In this document: piece after piece, positions 27,757 through 37,566 of the stretch
Numbering within the stretch: the first letter of the stretch is position 1
Layout of the letters: every line of letters starts with the position of its first letter
DNA from: Gammaproteobacteria bacterium
GTDB lineage: Bacteria; Pseudomonadota; Gammaproteobacteria; Pseudomonadales; Cellvibrionaceae
NCBI GenBank assembly: GCA_004173475.1
Contig: SEBU01000007.1
Span: 1 to 64,000 of the forward strand
Direction of reading: 5' to 3'
Length of the DNA stretch: 64,000 nucleotides
Notes under the pieces: model-generated
Database searches by the model: none
The model's input: the letters and a program-made list of their open reading frames with translations, nothing else
Told to the model about the DNA's origin: nothing
Made by a program: the position numbers and the translations under genes

Positions 27757-27978
27757 TTAATAGGATGAATTAGGTGTGCTATCGGGGTTAATCTCGCCGT
27801 ACACTTCTTCCGGATCTACCTCATTGAGTAACAACGTCTCTCGGACTTGCTGAATATGCTCAAGGACAATTTGGTATCGCTCACCGTATTCGTATTTATT
27901 TACTTCAATTGCTTTGGGCATGTAGGTGAAAGCAATTTTCAATGCTTCAAGCGTATCTTCATCTATTTTATCGGTCAT
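27757..27978 (-). CDS. Small acidic hypothetical protein
   Basis: 73 residues, acidic and largely helical (DTLEALKIAFTYMPKAIEVN), with no recognised family. Its start codon overlaps the stop of the upstream membrane protein gene by 4 bases (ATGA type), which argues for a real, translationally coupled gene. Confidence 0.6.
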   Translation of the reverse strand: MTDKIDEDTLEALKIAFTYMPKAIEVNKYEYGERYQIVLEHIQQVRETLLLNEVDPEEVYGEINPDSTPNSSY

Positions 27979-28448
27979 TCTGAGGTCGCCTCTTTTAGTT
28001 GTTGGATTTTGGATCGCTTAGCAATAAACGCCAGCGGAATACCTACTAGAAAAATGTGGGGAATAAGTGCTTTGATAATTAGCGTGGGATCGGTTTGTGG
28101 AAATACATTTGGCCAACGAATGCTCAACACAATCCAATACATGACAATGTAAAGCAGGACACCGTAAATCACACCTAGAAGAACGGTTTTCATTGATGAC
28201 AAGCTGCGTATGTATTTAAGTATCACCACAAAAAAGCTAACCATAACGAGCATAATTGTAAAATGAACTCCAAGCCCAAGAATACCGCCAGCCCATCCCC
28301 AGGACTTTACCGACGCACCGAACGGGCCTGACGCTACCGAATGCAAGACGTTTATGGCAGAACCGCTACTCGCTATCGCCATAGTACTCGCGTACAGAAT
28401 ATCAAGAGTGCCGCAAATTAATGTCGCTTTAGCGATCGTGGCTTTCAT
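27975..28448 (-). CDS. Integral membrane protein, function unknown
   Basis: 157 residues with four predicted transmembrane helices (about 5-25, 48-80, 86-112 and 125-142) and a basic C-terminus. The pattern of ATG start, GTLDILYAS early, and WGWAGGILGLGVHF in helix two is seen in a family of small uncharacterised bacterial membrane proteins. It is the first gene of a leftward pair with overlapping stop and start. No function can be inferred. Confidence 0.7.
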   Translation of the reverse strand: MKATIAKATLICGTLDILYASTMAIASSGSAINVLHSVASGPFGASVKSWGWAGGILGLGVHFTIMLVMVSFFVVILKYIRSLSSMKTVLLGVIYGVLLYIVMYWIVLSIRWPNVFPQTDPTLIIKALIPHIFLVGIPLAFIAKRSKIQQLKEATSE

Positions 28449-29096
28449 TTTTCATGCCTCACTAATTAAAAGAATTAATTTTTGACGCCTATACGCTTTA
28501 TATCATGTAAAAGGTCGCCTATCCGGTGAGGTTTAGGTGATAACAAATTCACGTTTTACTCATATCTCAGCGCAACCGTCCTTAAAAAAATTCACCGCGC
28601 TCATCGATGGGTAACGGAATGCCATTGTTTGAATGCTTTAATGCGCTTAGTTATGTGAACAAAACTTCTAAAGATCAGGCTGAGTTGCAGGGATCATTTT
28701 TTTAGGCGCGATGATCATTCAAATATAGAAAAAACCAAGCCGATTTTATTGGCGAAGCATTCGACCTTTTTGAAGTGAGTTGTATCACAATTGTTCCTAA
28801 CACAATTATGTCTCACTCTGCCCAAGTTCCGCGTCAAACTTCGTTTATAAAATAAGTTTCATATGCAATTGCTATTTTTGGCGACAAATTAGCTTTAACT
28901 AACCACACAAAGTCTTTAATTTTTTGTAATTTTATTAAAATACTATCAAAACTACAAAATTCTCCCTCTCGATTCAGATAGTTTCCATCCAGCTTTGAGG
29001 TTGGCTTCGAACCGTCCTTGAAACTCGCGAAGCAATATCATCATTGCTTGCATTCGTTTAAATCCTTTTCAAATAAATATAAATGAGGTTTTTATT
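28449..29096. other. Intergenic region between divergent genes
   Basis: About 650 bases with no supported gene. It must hold promoters for the leftward membrane protein gene and the rightward xylanase pair. GAGG lies 10 bases before the xylanase ATG. I see no clear operator. Confidence 0.5.
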
Positions 29097-30890
29097 ATGC
29101 ACGTGCAAAAATATTTCCCTAATCTCGAACCAGGAGCTTTCAAGCGCGCATGTGGCCTGCTAGGAATTGGTTCGCTTATGGCGTTTGCAGCACATTCTGC
29201 ATCCGCCAGTTGTACATACACGGTTGATAGTGAATGGTCGTCTGGTTTTACAGCGAGCGTGACCATTAAAAATGACACCAACGCGGCGATCAGTGGCTGG
29301 AGCGTAAATTGGCAATATGCAACCAACCGTTCGAGCGGCGGCTGGAATGCAAATTTTTCTGGTTCCAATCCCTACACCGCAACTAACCTGAATTGGAACG
29401 CTAACCTTGCGGTGGGACAATCTGTATCCTTCGGTATTCAAGGCGACAAAAATGGCGGTTCGGCCGAGCGCCCAACCATCAGTGGTTCGGTCTGTAGCGG
29501 TGGGACAACCAGTTCTGCTCCTCGCTCTTCATCACCATCGTCGCAATCCAATTCCTCGGCGCCATCAGCCTTGGTGATTCAGGAATCCCAGTCAGGTTTC
29601 TGCCGTGTTGATGGAACCGTTGACTCTAATAACGAAGGTTACACAGGCGCTGGTTTTGCAAACACTAACAATGCTCAAGGTGCAGCTGTGGTGTGGGCTG
29701 TTGAGTCATACAACAGTGGCCGTCAAACACTGACATTTCGTTTTGCCAACGGTGGAACTGCAAACAGAAACGGTTCATTGGTAGTTAATGGTGGTGCCGG
29801 TGGTAACTACACCGTGAGCCTGCCCTCAACCGGAAGCTGGACCGCTTGGCAAGCTGTTACGCTCGATGTCGATTTGGTACAAGGCAATAATATTTTGCAA
29901 TTGTCTGCAACAACCGCAGAGGGTTTGCCAAATATTGATTCATTGATAATCCCTGGTAGTAATGTAAGAACAGGTAATTGCGGAGGCGTAAGTAGCAGCT
30001 CTGCACCCAGAAGTAGTTCTTCATCACGTCCATCAAGCAGCGCACCCTCAACTAAAAAATTCATTGGCAACATTACAACCTCCGGCGCAGTGAGATCAGA
30101 TTTTGCTAACTACTGGAATCAAATCACCGGCGAAAACGAAGGTAAATGGGGATCCGTTGAAGGTACACGCGATGTTTACAATTGGGGTCCTGTGGATCGT
30201 ATTTACGCCTATGCGCGTCAACATAACATCCCGGTAAAAGCACACACTTTTATCTGGGGTGCACAATACCCGAGCTGGGTTAATAATTTGAGCGCATCTG
30301 AAACTGCTGCTGAAATTGAAGAGTGGATTCGTGATTATTGCACCCGGTACCCGGATACAAAATACATCGACGTTGTTAACGAAGCTGTAGCGGGACACCA
30401 ACCAGCGGGTTATGCGCAGAAAGCTTTCGGCAATAACTGGATTCAACGTGTATTCCAATTGGCTCGCCAATATTGCCCTAATTCAGTTCTGATTCTGAAC
30501 GACTACAACAATATTCGCTGGCAGCACAATGAATTTATCGCACTCGCAAAAGCTCAAGGTAATTATATAGACGCAGTCGGTTTGCAAGCTCACGAATTAA
30601 AAGGTATGTCAGCATCAGATGTTAAAAACGCGATCGACAATATTTGGAATCAAGTGGGTAAGCCCATTTACATTTCTGAATACGATATCGGCGATACCAA
30701 CGATCAAGTACAACTGCAAAACTTCCAAGCGCATTTCCCAGTGTTTTGGAATCACCCTCACGTAATGGGTATTACTATCTGGGGGTATGTAAATAATCGA
30801 ACCTGGATTACTGGCTCAGGTTTAATTTCCGATAGCGGTACTCCGCGCCCTGCAATGACTTGGTTGCTGAATAATTACATCAAAAAGTAA
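29097..30890 (+). CDS. xyn10B: Endo-1,4-beta-xylanase CBM2-CBM35-GH10
   Basis: 597 residues, secreted. After the signal peptide (to about 36) comes a CBM2 (about 37-137, with the two terminal Cys and aromatic residues of W-rich binding sites), Ser linker, CBM35 (about 160-290), second Ser linker, and GH10 catalytic domain (about 320-597). The acid/base Glu is E429 in VVNEAV and the nucleophile E528 in ISEYDI. It is followed 150 bases later by a gene with the same CBM2 and CBM35 but a GH62 domain. In Cellvibrio japonicus xylanase B and an arabinofuranosidase with near-identical binding modules are likewise encoded by adjacent genes, hence the symbol. It cuts the xylan backbone outside the cell. 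Confidence 0.93.
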   Translation: MHVQKYFPNLEPGAFKRACGLLGIGSLMAFAAHSASASCTYTVDSEWSSGFTASVTIKNDTNAAISGWSVNWQYATNRSSGGWNANFSGSNPYTATNLNWNANLAVGQSVSFGIQGDKNGGSAERPTISGSVCSGGTTSSAPRSSSPSSQSNSSAPSALVIQESQSGFCRVDGTVDSNNEGYTGAGFANTNNAQGAAVVWAVESYNSGRQTLTFRFANGGTANRNGSLVVNGGAGGNYTVSLPSTGSWTAWQAVTLDVDLVQGNNILQLSATTAEGLPNIDSLIIPGSNVRTGNCGGVSSSSAPRSSSSSRPSSSAPSTKKFIGNITTSGAVRSDFANYWNQITGENEGKWGSVEGTRDVYNWGPVDRIYAYARQHNIPVKAHTFIWGAQYPSWVNNLSASETAAEIEEWIRDYCTRYPDTKYIDVVNEAVAGHQPAGYAQKAFGNNWIQRVFQLARQYCPNSVLILNDYNNIRWQHNEFIALAKAQGNYIDAVGLQAHELKGMSASDVKNAIDNIWNQVGKPIYISEYDIGDTNDQVQLQNFQAHFPVFWNHPHVMGITIWGYVNNRTWITGSGLISDSGTPRPAMTWLLNNYIKK

Positions 30891-30898
30891 ACCGTTTT

Positions 30899-30935
30899 AT
30901 TGTGGTTCATAAAAAGAATTTTTATGAACCACAAT
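30899..30935 (+). terminator. Long perfect hairpin between the GH10 and GH62 genes
   Basis: A 17-bp perfect stem (ATTGTGGTTCATAAAAA and its complement) around GAA, 9 bases after the GH10 stop. There is no clean T-run after it, so it may stabilise the upstream message or only partly terminate. Confidence 0.7.
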
Positions 30936-31040
30936 ATTTCAAAATAATTATTTTTTCGATGATTCTGTAATTTTATTGGTGACCTGTCGCGTTTCAAAAA
31001 AATACCGATACAGGTCACTTTCGCAACGGAGATTAGGTTT

Positions 31041-32885
31041 ATGTTTATATACAATAATCCCGCCAACATTTTTGCTCAGGTGCTCAAACGCACCTGCAGT
31101 TTGGTTGGCACAGGCGCCGCTTTAGCGGTGCTATCACACACGGCATCTGCTAGCTGTATTTACACAGTTGATAGCGAATGGTCGACTGGTTTTACCGCGA
31201 GCGTCACTATCAAGAATGAAACTGGCGCAGCGATCAATGGTTGGAGTGTGAACTGGCAATATGCGACCAACCGTTCGAGTGGTGGCTGGAATGCAAATTT
31301 ATCCGGCACCAATCCTTACACGGCAACCAACCTGAGCTGGAACGCTAATATCGCTGCGGGACAATCTGTTTCCTTTGGTGTGCAGGGTGATAAAAATGGT
31401 GGTTCTGCAGAGCGACCGACGATAAACGGCACAGCTTGTAGCGGCGGAACAACAAGTTCTGTGAGTTCTTCTCGCTCATCCGCGCAATCAAACTCTTCGA
31501 CACAATCTTCATTTGTGATTCAAGAATCTCAATCAGGTTTCTGCCGTGTTGATGGAACCGTTGATTCAAATAATGAAGGCTACACAGGTGCGGGTTTTGC
31601 GAACACAAATAATGCGCAAGGTTCGGCGGTCGTGTGGGCAGTTGAATCATCCAGTAGTGGTCGCCAAACTTTGACATTCCGTTTTGCTAATGGCGGAACT
31701 GCAAACAGAAACGGCGCGCTGGTGATTAATGGCGGCGCGAACGGTAATTACACCGTAAGTTTGCCTGCAACCGGAAGCTGGACGACGTGGCAAACTGTCG
31801 CGGTCGATATTGATTTGGTACAAGGCAATAATATTTTGCAATTGTCTGCAACCACTGCAGAAGGTTTGCCGAATATAGATTCGTTGAGTGTTTCGGGTGG
31901 AAATGTAAAAGCGGGTAGTTGTGGCAATGTGAGTAGCAGTTCTTCTTCGAAAAGCAGTTCATCATCAAGCTCACAAGCAGCAACCTGTGAATTAAAAGCG
32001 CCACTGAAATGGACCTCTACCGGCCCTTTGATCAGCCCAAAAGTTTCAGGTTGGCTTTCTATTAAAGATCCTTCTGTTGTGAAATATAACGGCATATATC
32101 ATGTGTATGCGACTTACTACGATACCGCATACAGATCGATGCACACCAGTTTTACCGATTGGAATAATGCACAACAAGCACCGCATATTTCACAGAATGG
32201 TACAACCGTTGGAAATACAGTTGCGCCGCAAGTGTTTTATTTCCGTCCACATAATAAATGGTATCTGATTACGCAGTGGGGCGGTTCTTACTCAACAACT
32301 GATGACATCAATAATCCGAATTGGTCAGCAAAGAAAAAGTTATTGCAAGGTGAGCCTACCAATGCTTTGGATTTCTGGAACATTTGCGATGCAAACAATT
32401 GCTACTTATATTTCGCGCGTGACGACGGCGCTTTATATGTGTCCAAAACTTCTATCGCAAACTTCCCCAACTTTTCTGGTTACACAAAAGTTATGGAAGA
32501 TCATCGCGGCAATGGCAATCAATATTTGTTTGAAGCACCAAACGTTTATAAGTTGGACGGTCAAAATAAATATTTGTTGATGGTTGAAGCTTATCCAAGT
32601 GGCCCACGTATGTTCCGCTCATGGACCTCAAGCAGTTTAGATGGCCCCTGGACAGTATTGGCTGATACGGATTCAAATCCATTTGCCGGTAACAACAATG
32701 TAGAATGGCCGAACGGAAAATGGGCCAATGGCATCAGTCACGGTGAGCTAATTCGCTCAGGCTTTGACGAAAGGTTGACGGTAGATCCGTGTAATTTGGA
32801 ATTCCTTTACCAAGGTCAAGCGGGCAATAGTTCTGAGTACAACAAGATTCCGTACAAGTTAGGCTTGTTGCGCTTGAAAAAATAA
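31041..32885 (+). CDS. abf62A: Alpha-L-arabinofuranosidase CBM2-CBM35-GH62
   Basis: 614 residues, secreted. CBM2 (about 39-140) and CBM35 (about 160-290) closely resemble those of the preceding xylanase; a poly-Ser linker leads to a GH62 five-blade propeller (about 318-614). Likely catalytic residues are Asp in IKDPSV (base), Asp in ALDFWN and Glu in FEAPNVY (acid). GH62 enzymes remove single arabinose side chains from xylan, which opens the backbone to the neighbouring xylanase. The ATG has CGGAGATTAGG upstream. The matching 5' modules indicate that the pair arose by duplication followed by catalytic-domain exchange. Confidence 0.93.
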   Translation: MFIYNNPANIFAQVLKRTCSLVGTGAALAVLSHTASASCIYTVDSEWSTGFTASVTIKNETGAAINGWSVNWQYATNRSSGGWNANLSGTNPYTATNLSWNANIAAGQSVSFGVQGDKNGGSAERPTINGTACSGGTTSSVSSSRSSAQSNSSTQSSFVIQESQSGFCRVDGTVDSNNEGYTGAGFANTNNAQGSAVVWAVESSSSGRQTLTFRFANGGTANRNGALVINGGANGNYTVSLPATGSWTTWQTVAVDIDLVQGNNILQLSATTAEGLPNIDSLSVSGGNVKAGSCGNVSSSSSSKSSSSSSSQAATCELKAPLKWTSTGPLISPKVSGWLSIKDPSVVKYNGIYHVYATYYDTAYRSMHTSFTDWNNAQQAPHISQNGTTVGNTVAPQVFYFRPHNKWYLITQWGGSYSTTDDINNPNWSAKKKLLQGEPTNALDFWNICDANNCYLYFARDDGALYVSKTSIANFPNFSGYTKVMEDHRGNGNQYLFEAPNVYKLDGQNKYLLMVEAYPSGPRMFRSWTSSSLDGPWTVLADTDSNPFAGNNNVEWPNGKWANGISHGELIRSGFDERLTVDPCNLEFLYQGQAGNSSEYNKIPYKLGLLRLKK

Positions 32886-32916
32886 AACGATTGATTGCAG
32901 TTGAGGTAGTAAGTTT

Positions 32917-32961
32917 ATCCGCTAACACGTCAGCAGGGTTGAAGTGTTAGCGGATTTTTTT
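32917..32961 (+). terminator. Rho-independent terminator of the GH62 gene
   Basis: ATCCGCTAACAC and GTGTTAGCGGAT pair perfectly across 15 bases and are followed by seven T. It lies 31 bases after the arabinofuranosidase stop. Confidence 0.92.
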
Positions 32962-32971
32962 AATAAAAATT

Positions 32972-33598
32972 TTAATAAGCAAGACGCTTTATATCACGCG
33001 GAGTGTCAAATATTTCTTCCGGCACATGCGTTTGTAAACTTTCTATAGCCGCATAACCCCACGCGACTGCCCCAAACGGCATTGAAATCTTGTGCGCTGC
33101 TTCCACGTCGGTTATTTGATCGCCAATATATATTGCATCAGCGGCTTTAAGCTTATTTAAACGAAGTGTTTTTTCCAGCCGTGCAGCCTTGCCAAAAATT
33201 GACATACCGCAATCATAAGAAGCTACAAGCCTGGAAACTTCCTCCCCAAGAATGTAGCGTACATTCTCAAGCGAGTTCGACGACACGACGGCTACACGAA
33301 TATTTTTAGCGACAAGAAATTCAAGAGTTTCGCTAATTCCATCAAATAATTTTATTGAATTTGCATCGTCCTTCATCAATGACATAAAACGTTTTCCTAC
33401 AATCGGTAATTGCCACTTGGGTAAACCGACAAGTTTCATAATTTGCTTGGCATCGTAGTGCCTATATTCAGCTACCGAAGCCGTATCAATTTTCTTAAAG
33501 TTATATTCCTCTGCGAGCTGGTTAAATACGCTCAAAAAAAATGGAAACGAATCAGCAAGAGTTCCATCGAAATCGAATATGGCGAGTTTATATTTCAT
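32972..33598 (-). CDS. HAD-family hydrolase, phosphoglycolate-phosphatase-like
   Basis: 208 residues, cytoplasmic. All HAD core motifs are visible: DFDGTLAD near residue 9 (nucleophile and acid Asp), VSSNS near 105 (motif II), a Lys near 135 (motif III) and GDQITDVEAA near 160 (motif IV). A helical cap lies between motifs I and II, as in Gph-type phosphatases. The substrate is a small phosphorylated metabolite, not determinable from sequence. It stands alone on the minus strand, convergent with the arabinofuranosidase. Confidence 0.85.
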   Translation of the reverse strand: MKYKLAIFDFDGTLADSFPFFLSVFNQLAEEYNFKKIDTASVAEYRHYDAKQIMKLVGLPKWQLPIVGKRFMSLMKDDANSIKLFDGISETLEFLVAKNIRVAVVSSNSLENVRYILGEEVSRLVASYDCGMSIFGKAARLEKTLRLNKLKAADAIYIGDQITDVEAAHKISMPFGAVAWGYAAIESLQTHVPEEIFDTPRDIKRLAY

Positions 33599-33683
33599 CT
33601 AGTTTATTTGATTTGATCTTAGTGGTGGCCAAGAACTATATCAGACTTTAGGTAAAATTTTGTACCGGGCTTTGGAATAGAAT

Positions 33684-34580
33684 TTATTGTACAGATGACT
33701 TAGGTAGCTTTACCTTTTCGGTATACCAATAAGAAGGGTGCGATTTTCTATCTGCAATTAAGGGCACATCCTCGGGTAAAGGAATTTCAATAATACGACG
33801 ACTCTCCATGTGTAGGCGATTGATCTTCTCGCTAAAATAGCGGTTAAATATTTCGTCGAATGAACCGTCTGCAATCGCTCGCTCTAAACCGATCTTAACA
33901 TCAGCAGCAAGTTGCGGATTATTTTTCCTAACATAAAAATAATAAGCGGCAGGGTAACGAATTACCAATTGCGATTCAACTTTCAAATTTAATTCGGGAA
34001 ACGCGTCGTCCTCGTCGTATATTTCAAGCGCAGAGCGTGACAAATAATCTATACGATTCTGTTTTAACATACTAAAAAGTCCTTTCCAACTTCCCGACAG
34101 TTTTTGTGGAAGATTAAGGCTTTCGTAACGGGCAGCGTCCGGCCAATCGCTACCATGACCCGCAAGGTATTGACGTAAATCATTCATGTTCTTAATTTTG
34201 GAAAATGCTGCCTGGCTTTCCGGACGAATAAATAATATCCGCCAACCGCTTAAACCTTTACAAAGGGGAATACGAACTGGCTCCAGTTCTGCCTCAAAGG
34301 GTGTTTGAGCGTTCAGCCAATGAACATCATACAAGCTAGCCGCTATGTTGGTTTTAGAGCGAGTCTCGTTCATAAACGGCATTTGTAGCTTTTCTAACTG
34401 GTAGTTGTGATCGGACTTCAATAATGCTAACTGCAGCATTTCTACAAAATATTTCACGCGCTTGTAGTAGTAGGGGTTTGAGTCAGATGAGGGGTATCGA
34501 ACAACAGTAGGAGCAGCTTGGTCAGCATGAAGTTGGTGGGGCAGGCAGCTTCCCATAATAAATAGAAAACACAGAACCAT
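33684..34580 (-). CDS. Periplasmic solute-binding-like protein (SBP family 3 fold)
   Basis: 298 residues from the ATG at 34580; an in-frame TTG at 34625 would add 15. The hydrophobic start with a cleavage-like site at LHADQ indicates export. The mature protein has the two-lobed type II binding fold pattern (KIKNMNDLRQYLAGHGSDWPD, a central hinge, QLAADVKIGLERAIADGSFD near the end). No transporter permease or ATPase is next to it, so it is probably one of the orphan SBP-like proteins common in gammaproteobacteria, used for sensing or binding amino-acid-like compounds. The start is uncertain because the ATG has only a very close AAAGAGA. Confidence 0.7.
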   Translation of the reverse strand: MVLCFLFIMGSCLPHQLHADQAAPTVVRYPSSDSNPYYYKRVKYFVEMLQLALLKSDHNYQLEKLQMPFMNETRSKTNIAASLYDVHWLNAQTPFEAELEPVRIPLCKGLSGWRILFIRPESQAAFSKIKNMNDLRQYLAGHGSDWPDAARYESLNLPQKLSGSWKGLFSMLKQNRIDYLSRSALEIYDEDDAFPELNLKVESQLVIRYPAAYYFYVRKNNPQLAADVKIGLERAIADGSFDEIFNRYFSEKINRLHMESRRIIEIPLPEDVPLIADRKSHPSYWYTEKVKLPKSSVQ

Positions 34581-34948
34581 TCTCTTTAACGTGAAAGAAA
34601 ATGTGTCAGGTTTATTTCTTGGCAATAAAAAAGTATGAATAAAACTGCTCCATCCCGGACAGAAAACTGCGTTGGTGCGCCAGGCCGAATATTTCGTTTA
34701 CCTACCTCGCCTTGCCGTGGCGCGTTATCATTTCTTTACAGCTTCGCGGTTTCACGTTCTTGTTTGGAATATCTGGCTGACACTTAGTTTAGGATTGACT
34801 GGCGGAATTTTCCATAAAATTGAGGTTAATGTGCCATCTATTTTTGATGTAAGACGGATTTGTTTGCTTAACAGCGATAAATGTGCGGACCGCACGAGTC
34901 GGCTTAAATTTCCCTGCTTTAGAATCTCATTGAATCTGAAGTGAGCTG

Positions 34949-35233
34949 TTACACGTCAATAAAAACAGTTTCATTCTGAATGACGGTTTTAGCCTCCGAT
35001 CGCTCTATCATTTTTACAATCGCGGATTGAATAGTTTCGTCTTCACGTGCGTCAATTTTGCTGGAAAAACGCTCCGTTTGAGCTTCGGCATTCTCCTCCA
35101 AAATAAATTCAACAGCTACTTCATTGGCGTGATTGTTCGTTTTCCCAAAATAAGTTAAAGATATCTGCGGATAACCCTGAAATCCCATTTTCGATCGCTT
35201 TGCTATACGCTTTTTCGATTTATCTAAATTCAT
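34949..35233 (-). CDS. Conserved small hypothetical protein
   Basis: 94 residues from the ATG at 35233, with TGAGAG upstream. A basic start (LDKSKKRIAKRSK) is followed by a short beta-rich, acidic domain (YPQISLTYFGKTNNHANEVA, FILEENAEAQTERF, DETIQSAIVKMIERSEAKT). I believe similar proteins occur in pseudomonads and relatives without a known role. The upstream interval 34581-34948 holds no supported gene. Confidence 0.6.
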   Translation of the reverse strand: MNLDKSKKRIAKRSKMGFQGYPQISLTYFGKTNNHANEVAVEFILEENAEAQTERFSSKIDAREDETIQSAIVKMIERSEAKTVIQNETVFIDV

Positions 35234-35961
35234 AGGTAAAGCTCTCAAAAATTTTGAAGGTTTGGATGGAATACAATTTGGGTTAAGCCATCTGTATTTA
35301 ATGATTATTTTATCATTGGTGATTTCTAATGTAACCCTTTCATTTTTCCTTTACATCGCGACGACACTGTATTTATCTGTTACAACACAATGACGTTATC
35401 GTTGCGATACCCAAGTTGTAGCTTTAATTTGAATATTGGCATTTTCGGCGGAACTATTTTCGGATCGGGGGTTATAGGAAAGTAGAATTGGGTGTTCTAT
35501 CGAACGGTTCATAACTTATCTATGACCTAGAATATGTTGGGTGATCAAATAATTATTCTCAGGATTGGGCCGTGGAGTGCTGACTCAATATGCGAGTTAT
35601 CTAAATTTTTAACGGAAATTACGCATCTTTAATTTTTTATCAATTCTCTAACTTTATTTGCCTTCTACCAAACAACTGTTCCCCGAATATTTTTTCTCTA
35701 AATATCTCGATTAACTAAGTGTAATAGTGGTGCGTCTATGTGTGGTGGAGTTCCATTCTAAGGCGTGTTATGTCGTGCATACGAAATCGTGAATTTTTTT
35801 TGGTGCGTAATTAGAAATAAGAATTATCTTTTCGTAATGTGCAAACGAACTTCTAATTAGATTAAATAATCGTGTTAGGATCAATTGCCATCCAACTTAT
35901 GCCATGTGCTCGATTTTTTGCGTGTGGGTGCTTGCAAACTGTGTGACCGAGGAAATTTAGC
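35234..35961. other. Intergenic region between divergent genes
   Basis: About 730 bases, A/T-rich, no supported gene, RNA or clear repeat. It must contain the promoter for the transglutaminase-like gene, whose ATG has GAGGAAA upstream. Confidence 0.5.
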
Positions 35962-36777
35962 ATGCGAATCAGAGTTGGCTATGAATTAACATATGAATGC
36001 CCGCAACCAACACCTATGTTGTTGACATTGAATCTTCATTATTCCCGCGCTTCCGATATTATTATTCCCGACCATATCATCACCGAACCTGCGGTTCCTA
36101 TTAGTGTGTATCGCGATGGATTTGGTAATTGGGTTAGTCGTATTGTTGCGCCTGTGGGTAACTTGCGAATTTCTACTAACGCAATTATAAAAGATAGCGG
36201 ATTGACAGATCCTATCCACCTGGATGCAATACAACATGCGGTAGAAGATTTGCCGTCAGACGCCCTGGTTTTTTTACTGGGTAGTCGTTACTGCGAAACA
36301 GATCGTCTCACTGAAACAGCTTGGTCGTTATTTGGCGAGACGCCATTAGGTTGGCAGCGCGTACAAGCTATTTGTGATTTTGTGCATCAGCATATTAGTT
36401 TTGGTTACCAACATGCGCGCTCAACGAAAACGGCATTTGAAGTCTTTAATGAGCGAAAAGGCGTGTGCCGTGATTTCACCCATCTGGCGATTGCATTTTG
36501 TCGTTGCATGAACATTCCGGCGCGTTATTGCACGGGCTATCTAGGCGACATTGGCGTACCTATTTCACCGAATCCCATGGATTTTTCGGCGTGGTTTGAA
36601 GCTTATCTCGGCGGTCGTTGGCACACCTTTGATCCGCGCAACAATGTTCCGCGCATCGGTCATATTTTAATTGCGCAGGGAAGGGATGCCACAGATGTTC
36701 CGTTGACCAATGCGTTCGGTCCAAATACCTTAAGCGGATTTAAAGTATGGACCGACGAAATTAAAAATGCACATTAA
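35962..36777 (+). CDS. Transglutaminase-like cysteine protease family protein
   Basis: 271 residues, apparently cytoplasmic. An N-terminal beta domain (about 1-110) precedes the transglutaminase-like core. The catalytic triad is visible: Cys in GVCRDFTH near 169, His in GRWHTFDPRNN near 215 and the following Asp. This N-domain plus core arrangement is found in proteins often encoded beside circularly permuted ATP-grasp, alpha-E or N-formylglutamate amidohydrolase genes. It lies 12 bases upstream of such an amidohydrolase, which supports a shared peptide or amide hydrolysis pathway. Substrate unknown. Confidence 0.85.
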   Translation: MRIRVGYELTYECPQPTPMLLTLNLHYSRASDIIIPDHIITEPAVPISVYRDGFGNWVSRIVAPVGNLRISTNAIIKDSGLTDPIHLDAIQHAVEDLPSDALVFLLGSRYCETDRLTETAWSLFGETPLGWQRVQAICDFVHQHISFGYQHARSTKTAFEVFNERKGVCRDFTHLAIAFCRCMNIPARYCTGYLGDIGVPISPNPMDFSAWFEAYLGGRWHTFDPRNNVPRIGHILIAQGRDATDVPLTNAFGPNTLSGFKVWTDEIKNAH

Positions 36778-36789
36778 GAATTTGATCCC

Positions 36790-37566
36790 ATGGATAATGA
36801 AATAAATAAAAATATTTCTCCAATAAAGTTATTGGCTGATGATGAGCCGCCAGCATTCGAAATCGTAAATACTACTGGCTCGAGTCAATTTGTCTTGGTT
36901 TGCGACCACGCTTCAAAGCGCGTCCCTCTGTGCTTAAATAATTTAGGCTTAACCGACGAGCAGTTGGATGATCATGTAGGTTGGGACCCAGGTGCTGCTG
37001 AAGTCGCGCGCCTGCTATCTAAAAATTTAAATGCCCCTTTAGTATTGAGTGGATATTCACGCCTCGTGATTGATTGCAATCGTCCTCTACAAAGCGTTCA
37101 GTCAATACCAGAGCAGAGCGCAGGAGTGATGGTTCCAGGTAATCAAAAAATTAATGAAGAAGAGCGCGCGTTACGCGTTAATGATTTATTTCACCCTTAT
37201 CACAACGCAATCACCGAATTGCTGGAGTCACGTAAAAACCGTACGACGTTTCTCTTGAGTATCCACAGTTTCACACCGGTATTGAATAATCAGCAGCGAC
37301 CGTGGAATATCGGTGTTTCATTTTGGCGGGATAATTATTTTGCAAAAAAATTAATTACCGCGTTGAGTCAATCCAAGGATATTGTGGTAGGCGATAATGA
37401 GCCTTATGCAATTGATGCGGAATTTGACTACGCTGTTCCCGTGCATGGCGAAGCACGTGGTTTGCCGAGCGCCATGCTGGAAATCCGTCAAGATGGCATT
37501 CGCTCAGTGGAAGGTGTTGCTAATTGGGCAGGGCGGATTACACAAGCGTGCTTGCAGATAAAGTAA
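36790..37566 (+). CDS. N-formylglutamate amidohydrolase family protein
   Basis: 258 residues. Family markers: VCDHASKRVP near 40 with the metal-binding acid and His, DDHVGWDPGA, SGYSRLVIDCNRP, and SIHSFTPV near 160. Members hydrolyse N-formyl or related acyl amino acids using zinc, with a fold like zinc carboxypeptidases. It is 12 bases downstream of the transglutaminase-like gene and very probably co-transcribed. No histidine-degradation (hut) genes are present, so the classical formylglutamate step is doubtful and another amide is likely. Confidence 0.85.
   Translation: MDNEINKNISPIKLLADDEPPAFEIVNTTGSSQFVLVCDHASKRVPLCLNNLGLTDEQLDDHVGWDPGAAEVARLLSKNLNAPLVLSGYSRLVIDCNRPLQSVQSIPEQSAGVMVPGNQKINEEERALRVNDLFHPYHNAITELLESRKNRTTFLLSIHSFTPVLNNQQRPWNIGVSFWRDNYFAKKLITALSQSKDIVVGDNEPYAIDAEFDYAVPVHGEARGLPSAMLEIRQDGIRSVEGVANWAGRITQACLQIK

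Noticed and set aside
30899-30935. Insertion sequence end between the GH10 and GH62 genes
   Set aside because: The inverted repeat is a single short hairpin with no transposase or target duplication.
34672-34944. 90-codon plus-strand open frame
   Set aside because: No recognisable domain, no ribosome site, and it ends against the stop of the conserved gene at 34949.
36790-37566. Histidine-degradation gene hutG
   Set aside because: No other hut genes are adjacent; the partner is a transglutaminase-like gene, so only the family name is justified.
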